From NCBI RefSeq assembly GCF_033958435.1, contig NC_134138.1, positions 272,157,798-272,221,797 on the forward strand: a stretch of DNA of 64,000 nt, in the 5' to 3' direction. The stretch comes from Carettochelys insculpta (taxonomy: Eukaryota; Chordata; Testudines; Carettochelyidae). This document shows positions 22,413 through 33,599 of this stretch, piece after piece; positions within the stretch are counted from its first letter, which is position 1, and every line of letters starts with the position of its first letter. The translations under genes were made by a program, and so were the position numbers. The notes beneath the pieces are model-generated. The model worked only from the letters and a program-made list of their open reading frames with translations, was not told the DNA's origin and made no database searches.

Positions 22413-24195
22413 ATAACTATTTCACTTAGACAAGAGATTTCTTTTTGCTGAAATATGATACTGGTACCACTGCTAGGGTGAAATCAGACTAATATCAAGC
22501 AGCCTCCTTTCTGCATCGCTTATTCCCTTTCTTGTATTGGAATAACTAACTCAGTGTAAGCACTTATATATGTGTATGATTAATGTATACAAGTCTAAAG
22601 AACTTGGCTGACAGCCCTTTACAGCTGAGTCCCCTCTTTTCTCTATTGTGAGACTCATTCAGGGCTGACTTCAAACATATTGCATATCCAAAACATGCAA
22701 ATATCATTGGAAGCCAGTCAGTTGTCCTCTCCCACCCCACCTAACCTAGCACAACTATAATGTACCACATTGCTGTATCTCACAATGCCTCGTAATCCTC
22801 GGGTCTTCCCTTTTATGGTGTTCCATATTCCAGGCTTATCAGTTATACCACAACAAAGCCCTTTCTCAAATTTGTTTGCAGGGACCATGAAGCTGGTTAT
22901 TATCCTTTATTACAAACTAAAACTCTTTCAACATTTTTTGCCTGGCCATGGCTCCCCATGCATGCACATTTGAACAAATGCCAGGAAAAGGATCACAGGG
23001 ATAACTCAGGATGCTTTTTAAGTTGCTCTGCATTAATTTTATTCAGAGTGCTGTGGACAAAACCAGGACTCTTTCCCAAAGAATCTGACCGGGGGAGGAG
23101 GAGATTCAGAAAATTGGGAAGGAGATGCACAGCCTGCCTCCTGCAGATTGACAGCTGACCTCCAGCCTGGGATCACCACTGCTAGTTGAAGGTGGCCTGC
23201 TTGCTTATATGAAATGAATGAGAGGGTTGGATCCCATTCAAAGAGAATAGGTGCCTGTATCATGTAGGTATTCTCTCAGTTAGTCTGCTTGGCAGTCTCA
23301 GCTGAGGAGCCAAAGACAGAAGATAGGCACAAAGACTAAACAACCCTCTTGCTATTATTCTATATAGGTTCTTCTGTTGTGCTACTCATCCTGGTACTTG
23401 AGTGCTATCCAACTGTGTATGAGGATAGAGACCTGGTGTCTGTCATGGTGGGCTTGGTCTCTCATCCTCACCACCCGACATTATACTACTGCCTCAGGGT
23501 TGAGCCCCATGAGCATGGCAGCCTGCAGAAGTTTGTGCTGCAGCTGCCTCTGTGTTGGACAAACACAAAACTCCAGGCATCTATAAATAAACAGTTTGTT
23601 CCACTACCAGGTGGCTCCAATAGACAATTGGCAGGACATGGCTTAATAAATCCAGGAAGTAAGCCGCCCTGTTATTCTTCAGACCTCAGGCATCTATCAA
23701 TTTGCCACGTACCATTACCCTTTCGTTTACAAGCCTTTGGATATGTCTTAGCCCTGGGTTTCCAACCAAACCAGGTGGAATTAGGATTGTATATGAGCTT
23801 TGGTGCAAGTCCTAAACAAATGACTTATTAAAATCCATTACAAAAATACATGAAAGGAATGTGCAATATTATATCTATCATGCTCCTTTCATTGGTTTTT
23901 GTAACTCTGTAGGAAGCATATCTTACTGTTTATATTTCACTAGTGCTTAGCTTTCTAGTCAGGGACCAAAACCCCACCATACTAGGGCTATACAAACCCA
24001 GAACCAAAATAGTCTGAGCTTCAAGGATATACGTATAGAAAAATAAGATGAGAGACAACAGAAGGATGAAGACAGATGAGAGAGAACATGCAATCAATGA
24101 GGCAGTATTGGTTAGCATGGAGGCAATAGTATTTGCATATCAGATGTTTCATGCTTACAGATTTGTGGAGTGTGGGGATTGTGGTAAAGGAGAGT
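22413..24195. other. Unannotated stretch with a chance 160-codon frame
   Basis: A plus-strand frame spans 23349-23831. It begins with a hydrophobic run but shows no family I know and no supporting context, so I do not call it a gene. No repeat recognised elsewhere in this interval. Confidence 0.4.
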
Positions 24196-24411
24196 TCCTA
24201 ATCTTTTTTCAAGAAGAAGAGTGCTTTCAAACACAGGGATTTAGTTTGAAAGCGCCCCAGCTACACAGCTGCTTTGCTTTCAAAAGACTATCTTTCAAAA
24301 ATGTGACCATGAAAATGAAGCATAAGGTACGTAAATTAGCACTTCATTTGCCTTTTGGATTTGCCTCTTTTGCATTCCCCTTTTGAAAGGGTACTGGAAT
24401 GTAGATGCAGC
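24196..24411. mobile_element. Degenerate inverted-repeat element, TTTGAAAG type
   Basis: Contains TTTCAAGAAGAAGAG, GTTTGAAAGCGCC and ends GTAGATGCAGCC, the mirrored 'GGCTGCATCTAC' end. The left end is unclear. Confidence 0.45.
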
Positions 24412-25723
24412 CTATGTGTGTAGATGCTCTATTTTGAAAGAGGCAAGTGCTCTTTTGAAATGCTGTTTTGTGTGTAGCAGTGTTATTTCAAAATAAGCTA
24501 CAGTAAACTCTCTTTTAACTGGTATTCAATTAACCAGTACTCAGATAACCGGCACTGCCGCCGGGCAGGCTGCGCTGGTGGAGGCGGTGCTCCAGGGGCC
24601 AGGATGCCAAAGGCTTTGAGGAGGGGAGTGCTGCTATAGTGCAGACCCCAGCCCATGACGTGAGAGCCCAAGGCAGAGTCCTGAGAGGACTGAGCTGTGC
24701 TACACTGAAGGGACACAGAGGCCCCCAACCCCTCTTTGCACTGGACCAAGTGAGGTTGAAGGCAAAGCCCCCTGCTGCAACCAGAAGCTCTGGTGTGGTA
24801 AGCAGAATTCACGCAGGGCCCCACAGGGGGTGCTGCACTGAGTGGGGCGGTGGGAGACACCAGTCTTTTTTTTTCAAACCAATGATATACTTACCACTTA
24901 GCATTAATATCAAATGAAATGTAGAGTTCGCTCAGCAGCGCAGGGGTGCGTAGAGTGAGGGTCCCCCCAGGGCTTGGCCCTGCGTGATGGCTGCCAGCAT
25001 GGCTGCCTCTTCAACAGGAAATGCCCTGGCTGTGGCACCATCAGCGGCTTGCTCAGCCCAGACCATGCCAGGGGCTGACGTGCCAGAAGAGTAACAGGAG
25101 TGGAGTGCGGTGCCAGGATGGGACTGCCCCCCTCCACCCCTGCTACCTCTGTCCATCCATACCCACACTCCCTTCAGCCACTGGCACACAGGACCCATCC
25201 TCGGCTGAGCGCTCTGGGAAACCAGCCCGCCTGCTCCATGCACAGGGGTACTGAGTGCTGGGCCTCAGGGGCTGCGGTTGTCCCTGGTAGTTTGAGCAGC
25301 CACAGCCACCAGGCATCTCCTCCTTCTCATCTGCGGTGGCTAGAGGCGGCAGAGCCCCACCGCCACTGCTGCCAACATTGACTGTTACTCCTCACCTGGT
25401 GACACTGTGTAAACAGAAGGGGTGTGATGTGGAGCCGGCCTGGATGCTTTGCACCCACGACCAGCAGCAGTGGGCTTGGGGAGAGGGAAAGGAGAAAAAC
25501 TGGGCAAGCCGCTAGGAGCCTTGTGCTGCCCAGGCCTGGCCCCAGCATGCTGGTAGATAACAGTGAAGGAATCTTCTAAGGGATCCTCTTGGTTATCCAT
25601 AATATTTGACTGTCTAGCAGCCTTCCAGTCCCAAGGCTGCCAGATATAGAAGAGTTTACTGTATTTTGAATAGCTATTTTGGAATAGCTTATTTCAAAAT
25701 GAGGCTGCTGGGTAGACACACCC
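24412..25723. mobile_element. Inverted-repeat element split by a TA-flanked element
   Basis: Left arm CTATGTGTGTAGATGCTC, then TTATTTCAAAATAAGC. Right arm TAGCTTATTTCAAAATGAGG ends GGTAGACACACCC with TAA outside (25724-25726). The arms mirror each other around the 1161-bp insertion at 24501-25661. Confidence 0.62.
24501..25661. mobile_element. 1161-bp TA-flanked inverted-repeat element (Tigger/pogo-like ends)
   Basis: Ends CAGTAAACTCTCTTTTAACTGG and the reverse complement of CAGTAAACTCTTCTATATCTGG, with TA at 24499-24500 and 25662-25663. The body is GC-rich (24540-25560). Frames up to about 120 codons exist on both strands but show no transposase motif, so this is a non-autonomous or gutted element. 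Confidence 0.78.
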
Positions 25724-25726
25724 TAA

Positions 25727-26399
25727 GAAAGAAGACGACTACCAGCAGCAAGGGACAAGTGTAGACACAGCCACTGAGTTCCACACCTCAAAATTGTGTG
25801 ACTTTTGAACAATCACTTGCTTATGGACCCGTTATGGACTTGGAATCCCATTAACATTGCAGATTTCAGTTCTCGTGAGTGACATTAGACACTATCAACC
25901 TTGCAGCCTTATTCTCTCCACGCTATTGAATGGTCACAGAATGAGAAAACCTCTGCCTGACTCTGAGATCTGAAACTGGACTGATGGATGATCTTTAAGC
26001 TGCACTTAAGCCCAAGTTTGGGCAGACAGAAGTAAATTCTTGCTTTCATAGCTGCTGTGCTTTACTTGCACGTGAAAGTCCCTGCATGGAAGCAAAGTGG
26101 GCAATAGGGCAAAAGACCCCAGAGACATATGTTAGCACAAATGAATGCTATATGTATTGAAGGGGAATGGGATTTAATCTATATGATATTTCCTTTGACA
26201 TCTATCACGTGGGATTTTAGTGATATTTAGACTGCATTAACTGTGTACCTTGTCTGGGAGCTGGTGTTTTATAAATAACTTTTATTAAAAGTATATTTCT
26301 AATCCATGCCGTTTGGTATAATCATCATCACAATTTATCTGTGTTTAATATCTACCTACTGAATTAGGCACCTTCCCTGCATTGCCCTCTCCTCATCTC
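25727..26399. other. No recognisable feature
   Basis: No supported gene or repeat. Confidence 0.4.
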
Positions 26400-26510
26400 C
26401 CTGTTCCCTTTGCTGCCAGATTCCTGGGATGAATCCTAGCCCCACTGAAGGTGACAAGACTTCTGCCATTGACTTCAATAAAGACAGCATTTCACCCTAG
26501 TGCTTTTATT
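26400..26510. repeat. Palindromic interspersed repeat
   Basis: CCAGATTCCTGGGATGAATCC, CCATTGACTTCAATAAAG and GCATTTCACCCTAG: arms of a short dyad repeat of the same style as 29105-29205 and 63864-63995. Confidence 0.4.
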
Positions 26511-26845
26511 CCTGTGTCCTAGATATCTCCTCCTCACTCAATTCTTGATACTTTTCCATTTGCCCTTCCCTCCACCAAATTTGTCCTCACTGAAATACCC
26601 ACTAGGCCTTTTCTATATTCAGGAGCAGCCCTGGCTCTGCTGTTACTAGCAGAGGGTTGGTGTTTCAGCATTGCTACTGACCATTAAAGAGGAAACTAGA
26701 GCAACCACAGTTTGAGCTAATCCACGTTTACTTCTACACTTTGCCCTGGCTGCTTTCCTGCTGCCAAGGAAACTGACAGTAGCAATGAAAGACAGAAATA
26801 GCAGAGAGAGTGTTGTATTCTGCAAATAGAAGAGGAGATTTGGTA

Positions 26846-27167
26846 CTGGTTGAACCTCTCTAATCTGGAACTGTCTCATCCAGCAACACCTGTAATCTGG
26901 CATGACTTTAGTTAGCTGGATGACCACTTACCTGTGTGGCCAAGTTTCCTGTGGTCCCATAAAATCTGTTTACAGCCACCAGTCCTGGCCCTCAGTGTTT
27001 TGTGCTGTTATTTAGTTGTAGTTTACCCCTAAAGGCCTTCTAAGAGCCCAGCAAGTGGAAGTGTTGGTAATGCTGCTAGTCTATATTGACCTCTAATAGT
27101 TCAGCAAATTCTCTCATTAAACACTGGTCAGGTCCTGAGGGTACCGGATAAAAGAGATTCAACTTGT
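26846..27167. mobile_element. 326-bp TA-flanked element, copy B (inverted relative to A)
   Basis: Starts CTGGTTGAACCTCTCTAATC after TA. The distal end, AAAGAGATTCAACTTG, is the degenerate right inverted repeat. It shares CCAGTCCTGGCCCTCAGTG with copy A in reverse order. Confidence 0.72.
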
Positions 27168-27640
27168 CGTGAAAGCTCTGGACTGGCAGTTAAGACCTAG
27201 GTTTTCACATGTACTTAGGTGTCCACAGATGTAGATAGGAGACTAGTAAGATTTTTAAACATGCCTCAGACCCTAACTCCCATTGAATTTACTCTGGATT
27301 AGCCACTGATTGATTGATTTTTTTCCTGATTTATTTACTTTTTATGTTGCAGGTGACTGATTTGATATTTGGAGCCTAGGGTTTCCAGATGTTCTGACTG
27401 TGCTGTTCCAGCTGAAGGTAATGAAATCTCTTGATTGCTTGATATTTTCTGAAAATCAGGCTCCCCTTTAAAGCATCTTAAGTCGAATATCCAAAATCAG
27501 TGCTCATCTTTGAAAATACAGATGCTTCATAGGGTGCAAGAAGTGGAAGCTTCTGTTTGCCAGGGAATTTATACAGAGACAGGAGTATTACATTTATGTG
27601 AATGATACTAACTAAACACGGTGGATGTGGTCCACTTCCA
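27168..27640. other. No recognisable feature
   Basis: No supported gene or repeat. Confidence 0.4.
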
Positions 27641-27880
27641 ACACTTGATAAGAAGATGAGAATACCTAAAGGCAAAACTGAACCTGGGACCTCTTGAGCT
27701 CAGGATCCTCTACCATGTGAGCTAAAAGCCAGCTGGCTCTCTGCTAAGGCTGTAGAGGAGACTCATTCTTTCTCTCTGTGAGTGGTCTAGGTGACACCAC
27801 ATGGGACAGTGAACCATACCCAGTAAGTGTGTGATTACCTAATGAGCTAGCCATTCCCAGTCCCTATTCGAACTCATTCT
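27641..27880 (-). mobile_element. tRNA-promoter SINE
   Basis: On the minus strand, TTAGCTCACATGGTAGAGG (A box, plus-strand position about 27709-27727) is followed by GAGGTCCCAGGTTCAGTTTTG (B box, about 27676-27696), spaced as in tRNA genes. No foldable full tRNA is apparent, and the flanks match the split SINE at 2225-3300. It is therefore a SINE, not a tRNA gene. Confidence 0.65.
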
Positions 27881-27934
27881 GATGGTGTCAAGTTTGCATA
27901 GGAATTCCAGCTGAGCACTTCCCTGATACAGTCT

Positions 27935-28025
27935 GATTCTTGTGTGACAGGCTGAGAGACTTGGAGACAGAGAGGTTAAATGAGTTGCTCAGTAATTCAA
28001 AGGCCTGTGCTGGAACCCTTCCATC
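27935..28025 (+). mobile_element. MIR-like SINE fragment
   Basis: GACAGAGAGGTTAAATGAGTTGCTCAGTAA matches the MIR core (gagaggttaagtgacttgctca) in order; weak on both sides. Given here only as a class call. Confidence 0.5.
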
Positions 28026-29099
28026 ATGTTTGTTTATTTCCCATATGCCTTTGCGGCTGAGCAGGCCCAAAAAAGAAGGTAATCAAGAAAACACCATAAT
28101 TCATTCATTGCAATCAATACAAAGTGTAGCTGAGAGTGGGACCTAGCTTCCAGCAGGCACGTTGTTACTAATTCTGGTTTTAGGTGTGTTGGTCATCATT
28201 TGTTTCACTGTGATCGTACAATGAGTACAGGTAGCAGAGCTCTTCAGGGCATATTTAGGCCGTGATCCAGGTGTGCACACAGACATGTGCTTGCCTGAAT
28301 CAGGGCCTTATTCGCTCTTGACTTCCATATCAAGTGAGAGGGTTTTAATGATGAATGAAAACAGTTCTTGAGATCTGGAGAAGAAAGACCGGGCTGGTGC
28401 AGCTGGTCAGACAGTCACGTGGGAAATAATCCTCTCAACAGAACGCAAGTCTCCTATTCCAGCACAGTGCAAAATGACAAGATCAGGCATAGTCTCTGAT
28501 AGTCTCAGTCCCATGACATGCCTTACTCCATTTGCTGCACCTGTGAAATGGATGGTCCCATACGTGGAACAAGCTGCTAGTGAACATGAGTAATGAGATG
28601 GGAATTGGGCCCACAATTGTAATTTGGAAGTTCCATGAAGCATAAGGTGTTGCGGTGGGTGAGGGGGAGTTGTATGTGTTGCTCTGCACATAATTAGGAG
28701 CAAAGACGATGAGACACAATTGGTAACAGAACATCTAAGTCGATGAGCAGAAAGTAAAATCCACTGTTGCTAACATTTGAGTCGTGGAACAGATTCATTG
28801 CATGGGTCATTTAAAAAACTGAATGAAATACTAAGGGAGCAACCCTACAATGGCAAAGAAACATAAAGATGAACTAATATGTCTTTCCGGCTGTAACGTC
28901 TACATGGACAATCTGTGATTTGATTGTATTTCTGGGAGTTGACACCTGCTAGATAAAACAGTAGCAATCTATTTAAAATAGTCTTCCAGACGGGAATTAT
29001 GTGAGACCTGTCAAGTGACAGATTTGTGAATTAAACTTTAAATAGAGTTTGGCTATGCAATTTGTATTTCTGACATGTTACCCGCTTTTCTCTTTCCTC
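28026..29099. other. Unannotated stretch
   Basis: GTGATCCAGG…CTGAATCAGGGCC near 28263-28310 may be another short palindromic repeat. Nothing else recognised. Confidence 0.4.
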
Positions 29100-29104
29100 T
29101 GCAA

Positions 29105-29205
29105 CTAAAGAGCCAGATCCTCAGCTGTTATAAAGCAGTATAGCTGCATTGCTTTGAATGGAGCTAAACTAAAAAGACCAGTGGAGATTCTGGCCTTTAG
29201 TATCT
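29105..29205. repeat. Palindromic interspersed repeat
   Basis: Arms AGCCAGATCCTCAGCT and GTGGAGATTCTGGCC around ATTGCTTTGAATGGAGCT. Related copies at 60471-60553. Confidence 0.5.
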
Positions 29206-30403
29206 AGTGTAATCTTTTTAACTGGGTATAATCCCAAGGGATCCAATTGTAAGATATTGTGAAGGAGTGAAGGAAGTAGGAACTGGTGTCCTAGGTCTTA
29301 AAGGAAGTCTGTGGGCCCAGCTAGCCCGGCCCCACTTTACCTGCAACCAATTCCAACCTGGAGGGAGGAGACAAGGAAGGAGCCTGGCTCAATTTGGGAC
29401 TGACTAGCAGGGAGAAAGAAGCAGATTCAATGGCCTCACCATAGGAACCACAGTGGGTCTGCTCAGCAGCCACAAGAGCAAGTAAGCTCCCACCCTATCC
29501 CTCTAGGAAAAGAGGGGAACATACTGAGAGAACCCAGCTAAGGAGAATCTGGACTAATGAGGCCACATCCCAAACTTAAAGACTAACCAGGGAGCGGTTG
29601 AGGGTTCCTGGGTCAAGAGCACATGGGGCAGAGGACCAGCACCCTACCCCTGCCTCTGCCTGCCTACCCTGTGATTTAGGCACTAGACTACCCAGCCACC
29701 TGAGATCCTGCCACAGATCTCTTCTGGGCATGGCTTCCTGGCTATGCTGGGGGCAGGAGTTCATACAGTTTGGAGGGCTCAGTGGCCTCCATGACCTGAC
29801 ACAACCCCACCTATTCCCAAACTTGGAAGGAAACAGTGGTCTTAACCAATGTTAATTAGTGAGGAGCAGGATCTAGTAGTAATTGGATGGCAACTGAGAT
29901 CTTCTGGATATTAATTTACAAGGAAGCAATCCAGATCCAAAAGGAAGAAAAGACTAGATGCTGTGCAGTTACAAAATCACCCTTCTTCCAATCTTTCCAT
30001 AAGTAAGGACTTGGGTGAAACAGAGTCATGGAAGTTACTGCGAATATTACTAACTAATATTTTTGATATATTTTGATTGTCTTCAACTTATTCACATAGT
30101 TTGAAGGCCAGACCAGGAACACAACTACACATGTAGGGCTTAGTCCTTGCCTTAGTTTGACAGGTTTGGAGCAGGCAGGGTTAGATACCAGCATGCCATT
30201 GACTACAACGGCATGGTACACACTAGCTTTTGAGGCAATGGTTTGTTAAGGAAACAGGGAGTGGCTCTTCCAAGAAGGCCATCATAAAACAACAGCAAAC
30301 AATGGCCAAAGATCTGACCAGTTAAAAAAGAAGCATCTGGGAGTTGCTTGCTGGTCCCTGAGACCCACCTGCACTGTTCAGACAGATAGCGGTACACCAT
30401 GTT
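29206..30403. other. Unannotated stretch
   Basis: 29280-29820 is somewhat GC-richer, without a clear gene, terminal repeats or domain. Confidence 0.4.
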
Positions 30404-31149
30404 CCCACCTGAGTGGCTATTTCACGTAGGTAATAACCTATACTACAGGCTGGGGATCAATTAGCTAAGTAGCAGCACAGCAGAAAAGGACTTAGGGATT
30501 ACAGTGGATGACAGGCAGGATATGAGTCAACATTTTGCCCTTGTAGCCAAGCAGTCTAATGACATATTGGGGTGCATTAGGAGGATCATTTCCAGCAGAT
30601 CTATAGAAGTTGTTATTCCCCTTTATTTGGCAACGGTGAGGCCACATCTGAAGTATTGCATCCAGTTCTGGAGCCCCCAGAATAGAAAGGATGTGGAAGA
30701 ATTGGAGAGGATCCAACAGAAGGCAAACAAAATGATTAGGAGACTGAAGCACATGACCTACAAGGAAAAACTGGGTGATTTGGGCTTATTTAGAAAAGAG
30801 TGAGAGGAGATTTGATAGACGTTTTCAACTTCCTGAAGGTGAGTTCTAAAGAGAATGGAGAGAGGCTATACTCTGAAGTGAGGGATGGCAGAACAAACAA
30901 CAATGGTCTCAAGTTAAAATGGGGGAGTCTGGTTGGATATTAGTAAAACTATTTCACTAGGAGGGTAGTGAAGCACTGGAATGTATTACCTAGAAAGGTG
31001 GTGGAATGTTCATCCTGAGAGGGTTTTAAGCCCCAGCTTGACAGAGTCTGGCTGAGATGATTCAGTTCGGGTTGAGCCTGCTTTGGGCAGAGGGCTGGAC
31101 TCAATCACCTCCTGAGGTCTCTTCGAGCCCTAAGATTCCATGATTGCAT
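30404..31149 (+). mobile_element. CR1 LINE, 5'-truncated, plus strand
   Basis: 30504-30803 encodes the C-terminal RT region: DILGCIRRIISSRS, PHLKYCIQFWSPQNRKD and KANKMIRRLKHMTYKEKLG. About 340 bp of 3' sequence follow, with CACTGGAATGTATTACCTAG and GAGGTCTCTTCGAGCCC, ending in degenerate ATTCCATGATTGCATGAT units, the CR1 octamer tail. The frame breaks at 30801, where sequence homologous to the missing coding end continues, so the copy is decayed. Confidence 0.85.
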
Positions 31150-31523
31150 GATCTTTGAGAACACCTGGAGGACGGGACAGGTTGCAGGAATCTGCAAAAG
31201 GGTGAACATAGTACCTACCATGAAGAAGGGTAACAAAGATAACCTTGTGAAATTACAGACCACTCAGCCTAACTCTGACACCTGTAAAAATACTCACACA
31301 AATTATTACTCTATTTCCTATCACCTGGAAAATATGCTACAAGAACAAATCTTGCCAAACCAACTTTCACAGGGTACCTGCCTGGTGGACAAAGATGATG
31401 GCCCTGATGTGATATTTTGCTTTTACTAAGGCTTTTGCTGCTCTTATAAGCAAACTAGGGAAACAAGGTCTAGATGAAATTGCTGTAAGGTTGGTGCACA
31501 GTGGTTGAAAGACTGTGTTCAAA
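31150..31523 (+). mobile_element. CR1 LINE internal RT fragment
   Basis: GGACGGGACAGGTTGCAGGA, AGTACCTACCATGAAGAAGGG and TTACAGACCACTCAGCC correspond to CR1 RT motif 1-2 coding DNA. The order (internal fragment after a 3' tail) shows it is a second copy, not a continuation. Confidence 0.72.
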
Positions 31524-31945
31524 GGCTACATCTACACTGTCCCCTTCTTTTCGAAAGGGGCATGGTAATGAATGAGGTCAGAAGATGCTAATGAGGCACT
31601 GTCATGAATATGCTGTGCCTTAGTAGCATAATGGCAGCTGCAGCAATTCGAAAGTGCCACTTTCAAATCACATGCTGCCTGTGTAGACTGGGTCCTTTCA
31701 AAAGGACCCCCAGTCTTTGAAAGCCTCTTATTCCTATTTGATTGTAGGAATAAAGACTGGGGTGTCCTTTTGGAAGGACCCCGTCTATATGGGCAGCACG
31801 TGATTAGAAAGGCACTTTCAAATAGCCACAGCTGCAATTATGCTAATGAGGCACTGCATATTCATGGCAGTGCTTAATTAGTATCTTCCAACCTCGCTCA
31901 TTAGCATGCCCCTTTCAGAAAAAAGGGGCTAGTGTTGACGTAGCC
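31524..31945. mobile_element. Foldback DNA element, copy 1
   Basis: Left end GGCTACATCTACACTGTC; right end is the reverse complement of GGCTACGTCAACACTAGC. Nearly the whole 422 bp is two mirrored arms: GATGCTAATGAGGCACTG against GTGCCTCATTAGCAT-like words, and CCAGTCTTTGAAAG against CTTTAAAGACTGG-like words at the centre (~31720-31765). Copies at 42127 and 44267. Confidence 0.78.
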
Positions 31946-32185
31946 AAAGAGTAGTTACCAACAGTTCACTGTTAAACTGGGAAGGACAATGAGAAATTCT
32001 GTGGCACCTTATAGACTAACAGATATTTTGGAGCATAAGCTTTTGTAAAGAAAGACCCATTTCACCTGGGAAGGCATATCTAGAGGAATCCTGGAGGGGT
32101 CAGTCCTGGTCTGGCACAATTCAGTAACAGGCCTGTCCTCTCCTAACAACCTCCTAACCTAATGAAGATTCTCATGAGCAACCAC

Positions 32186-32692
32186 AGACTACACCACAGT
32201 AATACTAATTCTGGAACTTTTCCTTGCAACAAACGCCATTGCTAACATTGTCCACATATTTATTCTGGGGATACCATCATTGGACCTAACCACATGAGTT
32301 ACAAAATCAAGGGCTCATTCTCATGTACCTCAACTGATATTATATATGCAGTTATGTGCCAGCAATGCCCCTCCACTATGTACATTGGACGAACAGGGCA
32401 AACTCTTCGCCAAAGAATGAATGGTCATGCAGCAGACATCAGGAATCTCAATACACATAAGTTGGAGAGTGAGCACTTCAGTGAAGTGGGCCATTCTGTT
32501 AAAGACCTGAGAATATGCATCCTACAACCAAGAGACATCAAAAACAGATTGCATAGGGAGATTTGTGAATTGGAGTTCATATTCAAATTCAATACATTAA
32601 CACTTATGAACAAAGACAACAATTACCTCACACATTACAAAGACTGCTTGCCTTCTTTTGATGCTTGTAATTATCTCAGGCAAGACACTTAA
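32186..32692 (+). pseudogene. Penelope-like GIY-YIG endonuclease domain
   Basis: C-terminal endonuclease of a Penelope-like retroelement, the enzyme thought to nick target DNA for integration. From 32294 the frame is open for 132 codons. IIYAVMCQQCP and TMYIGRTGQTLRQRMNGH supply the GIY-like and YIG halves, the conserved Arg and the downstream His. The frame extends upstream as CPHIYSGDTIIGPNH, but a TAA at 32243-32245 interrupts it within a Cys/His-rich lead-in (PCNKRHC). The RT domain is absent, so the copy is 5'-truncated. The C terminus (NRLHREICELEFIFKF…DACNYL) matches the partial copy at 1-162. Confidence 0.85.
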
Positions 32693-32717
32693 CATCCCAG
32701 CCCTACCCCTATCCTTA

Positions 32718-33426
32718 GCTGTGTCTACATGTGCACGCTACTAAAGTAGCGGCACTAACTTCGAAAAAGCACCCGTCGCGGCTACACGCGTCGGGCGCTA
32801 TTTCGAAGTTAACTTCGACGTTAGGCGGCGAGACGTCGAAGTCGCTAACCTCATGAGGGGATTGGAATAGCGCCCTACTTCGACGTTGAACGTCGAAGTA
32901 GGGACCGTGTAGACGATCCGCGTCCCGCAATGTCGAAATTGTGGGGTCCTCCATGGCAGCCATCAGCTGGGGGGTTGAAAGACGCTGTCTCTCCAGCCCG
33001 TGCGGGGCTCTATGGTCACCGTGTGCAGCAGCCCTTAGCCCAGGGCTTCTGGCTGCTGCTGCTGCAGCGGGGTATTCATGCTGCATGCACAGGGTCTGCA
33101 ACTCGTTGTCGGCTCTGTGTATCTTGTGCTGTTTAGTGCAAGTGTGTCTGGGAGGGGCCCTTTAAGGGAGCGGCTGGCTGTTGAGTCCGCCCTGTGACCC
33201 TGTCTGCAGCTGTGCCTGGCTCCCTTATTTCGATGTGTGCTACTGTGGCGTGTAGACGTTCCCTCGCTGCGCCTATTTCGATGTGATGCTGCGCAACGTC
33301 GATGTTGAACATCGACGTTGCCAGCCCTGGAGGACGTGTAGACGTTATTCATCGAAATAGCCTATTTCGATGTTGCCACATCGAAATATGCTACTTCGAT
33401 GTAGGCTTCACGTGTAGACGTAGCCC
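32718..33426 (-). mobile_element. ~710-bp TTA-flanked inverted-repeat element, copy 2
   Basis: Same family as 4046-4756, in opposite orientation, with high identity by eye along its length. Ends GCTGTGTCTACATGTGCACG and the reverse complement of GGGCTACGTCTACACGTG. TTA lies left (32715-32717); the right flank is TGTA, an imperfect duplicate. It is inserted in the 3' tail of a Penelope-like element. The 105-codon frame (minus, 33352-33035) and the 128-codon frame (minus, 33101-32715) correspond to those in copy 1. Confidence 0.78.
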
Positions 33427-33599
33427 TGTAGTTATAGATGTCAGTCTGCACTGGAAATGTGATTGATCTGATGACGTGGGCCTGTTCCACAACAGCTCAT
33501 TGCTGAATAAATCATTTTGTTAGTCTTTAAAGTGCTACCTTAAGGCTGTTTTGTTTTGTTAGAATACAGACAAACACGGCTACCTCTTTGTTACTTACA

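Larger units (their letters stand above)
31988..33592 (+). mobile_element. Penelope-like element, split by a 709-bp DNA element
   Basis: 5' end AATGAGAAATTCTGTGGCACC, then an inverted terminal motif (31988-32070), coding DNA to 32694, 3' tail 33427-33592 ending AGACAAACACGGCTACCTCT. The tail matches 245-340 of this window. The 32718-33426 insertion lies between the coding region and the tail. About 50 bp of tail present at 190-240 are missing here, possibly lost on insertion. Confidence 0.82.

Noticed and set aside
20680..22425. Firm target-site duplication for the RTE fragment
   Set aside because: Only ACTATTT is shared, and the element is 5'-truncated with an unclear start, so it may be chance.
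23349..23831. 160-codon plus-strand frame starting with a hydrophobic segment
   Set aside because: No recognisable family, no splice or promoter context; length is possible by chance in 64 kb.
27676..27727. tRNA gene
   Set aside because: A and B boxes are present, but no full cloverleaf is evident and the flanks repeat elsewhere, so it is a SINE promoter.
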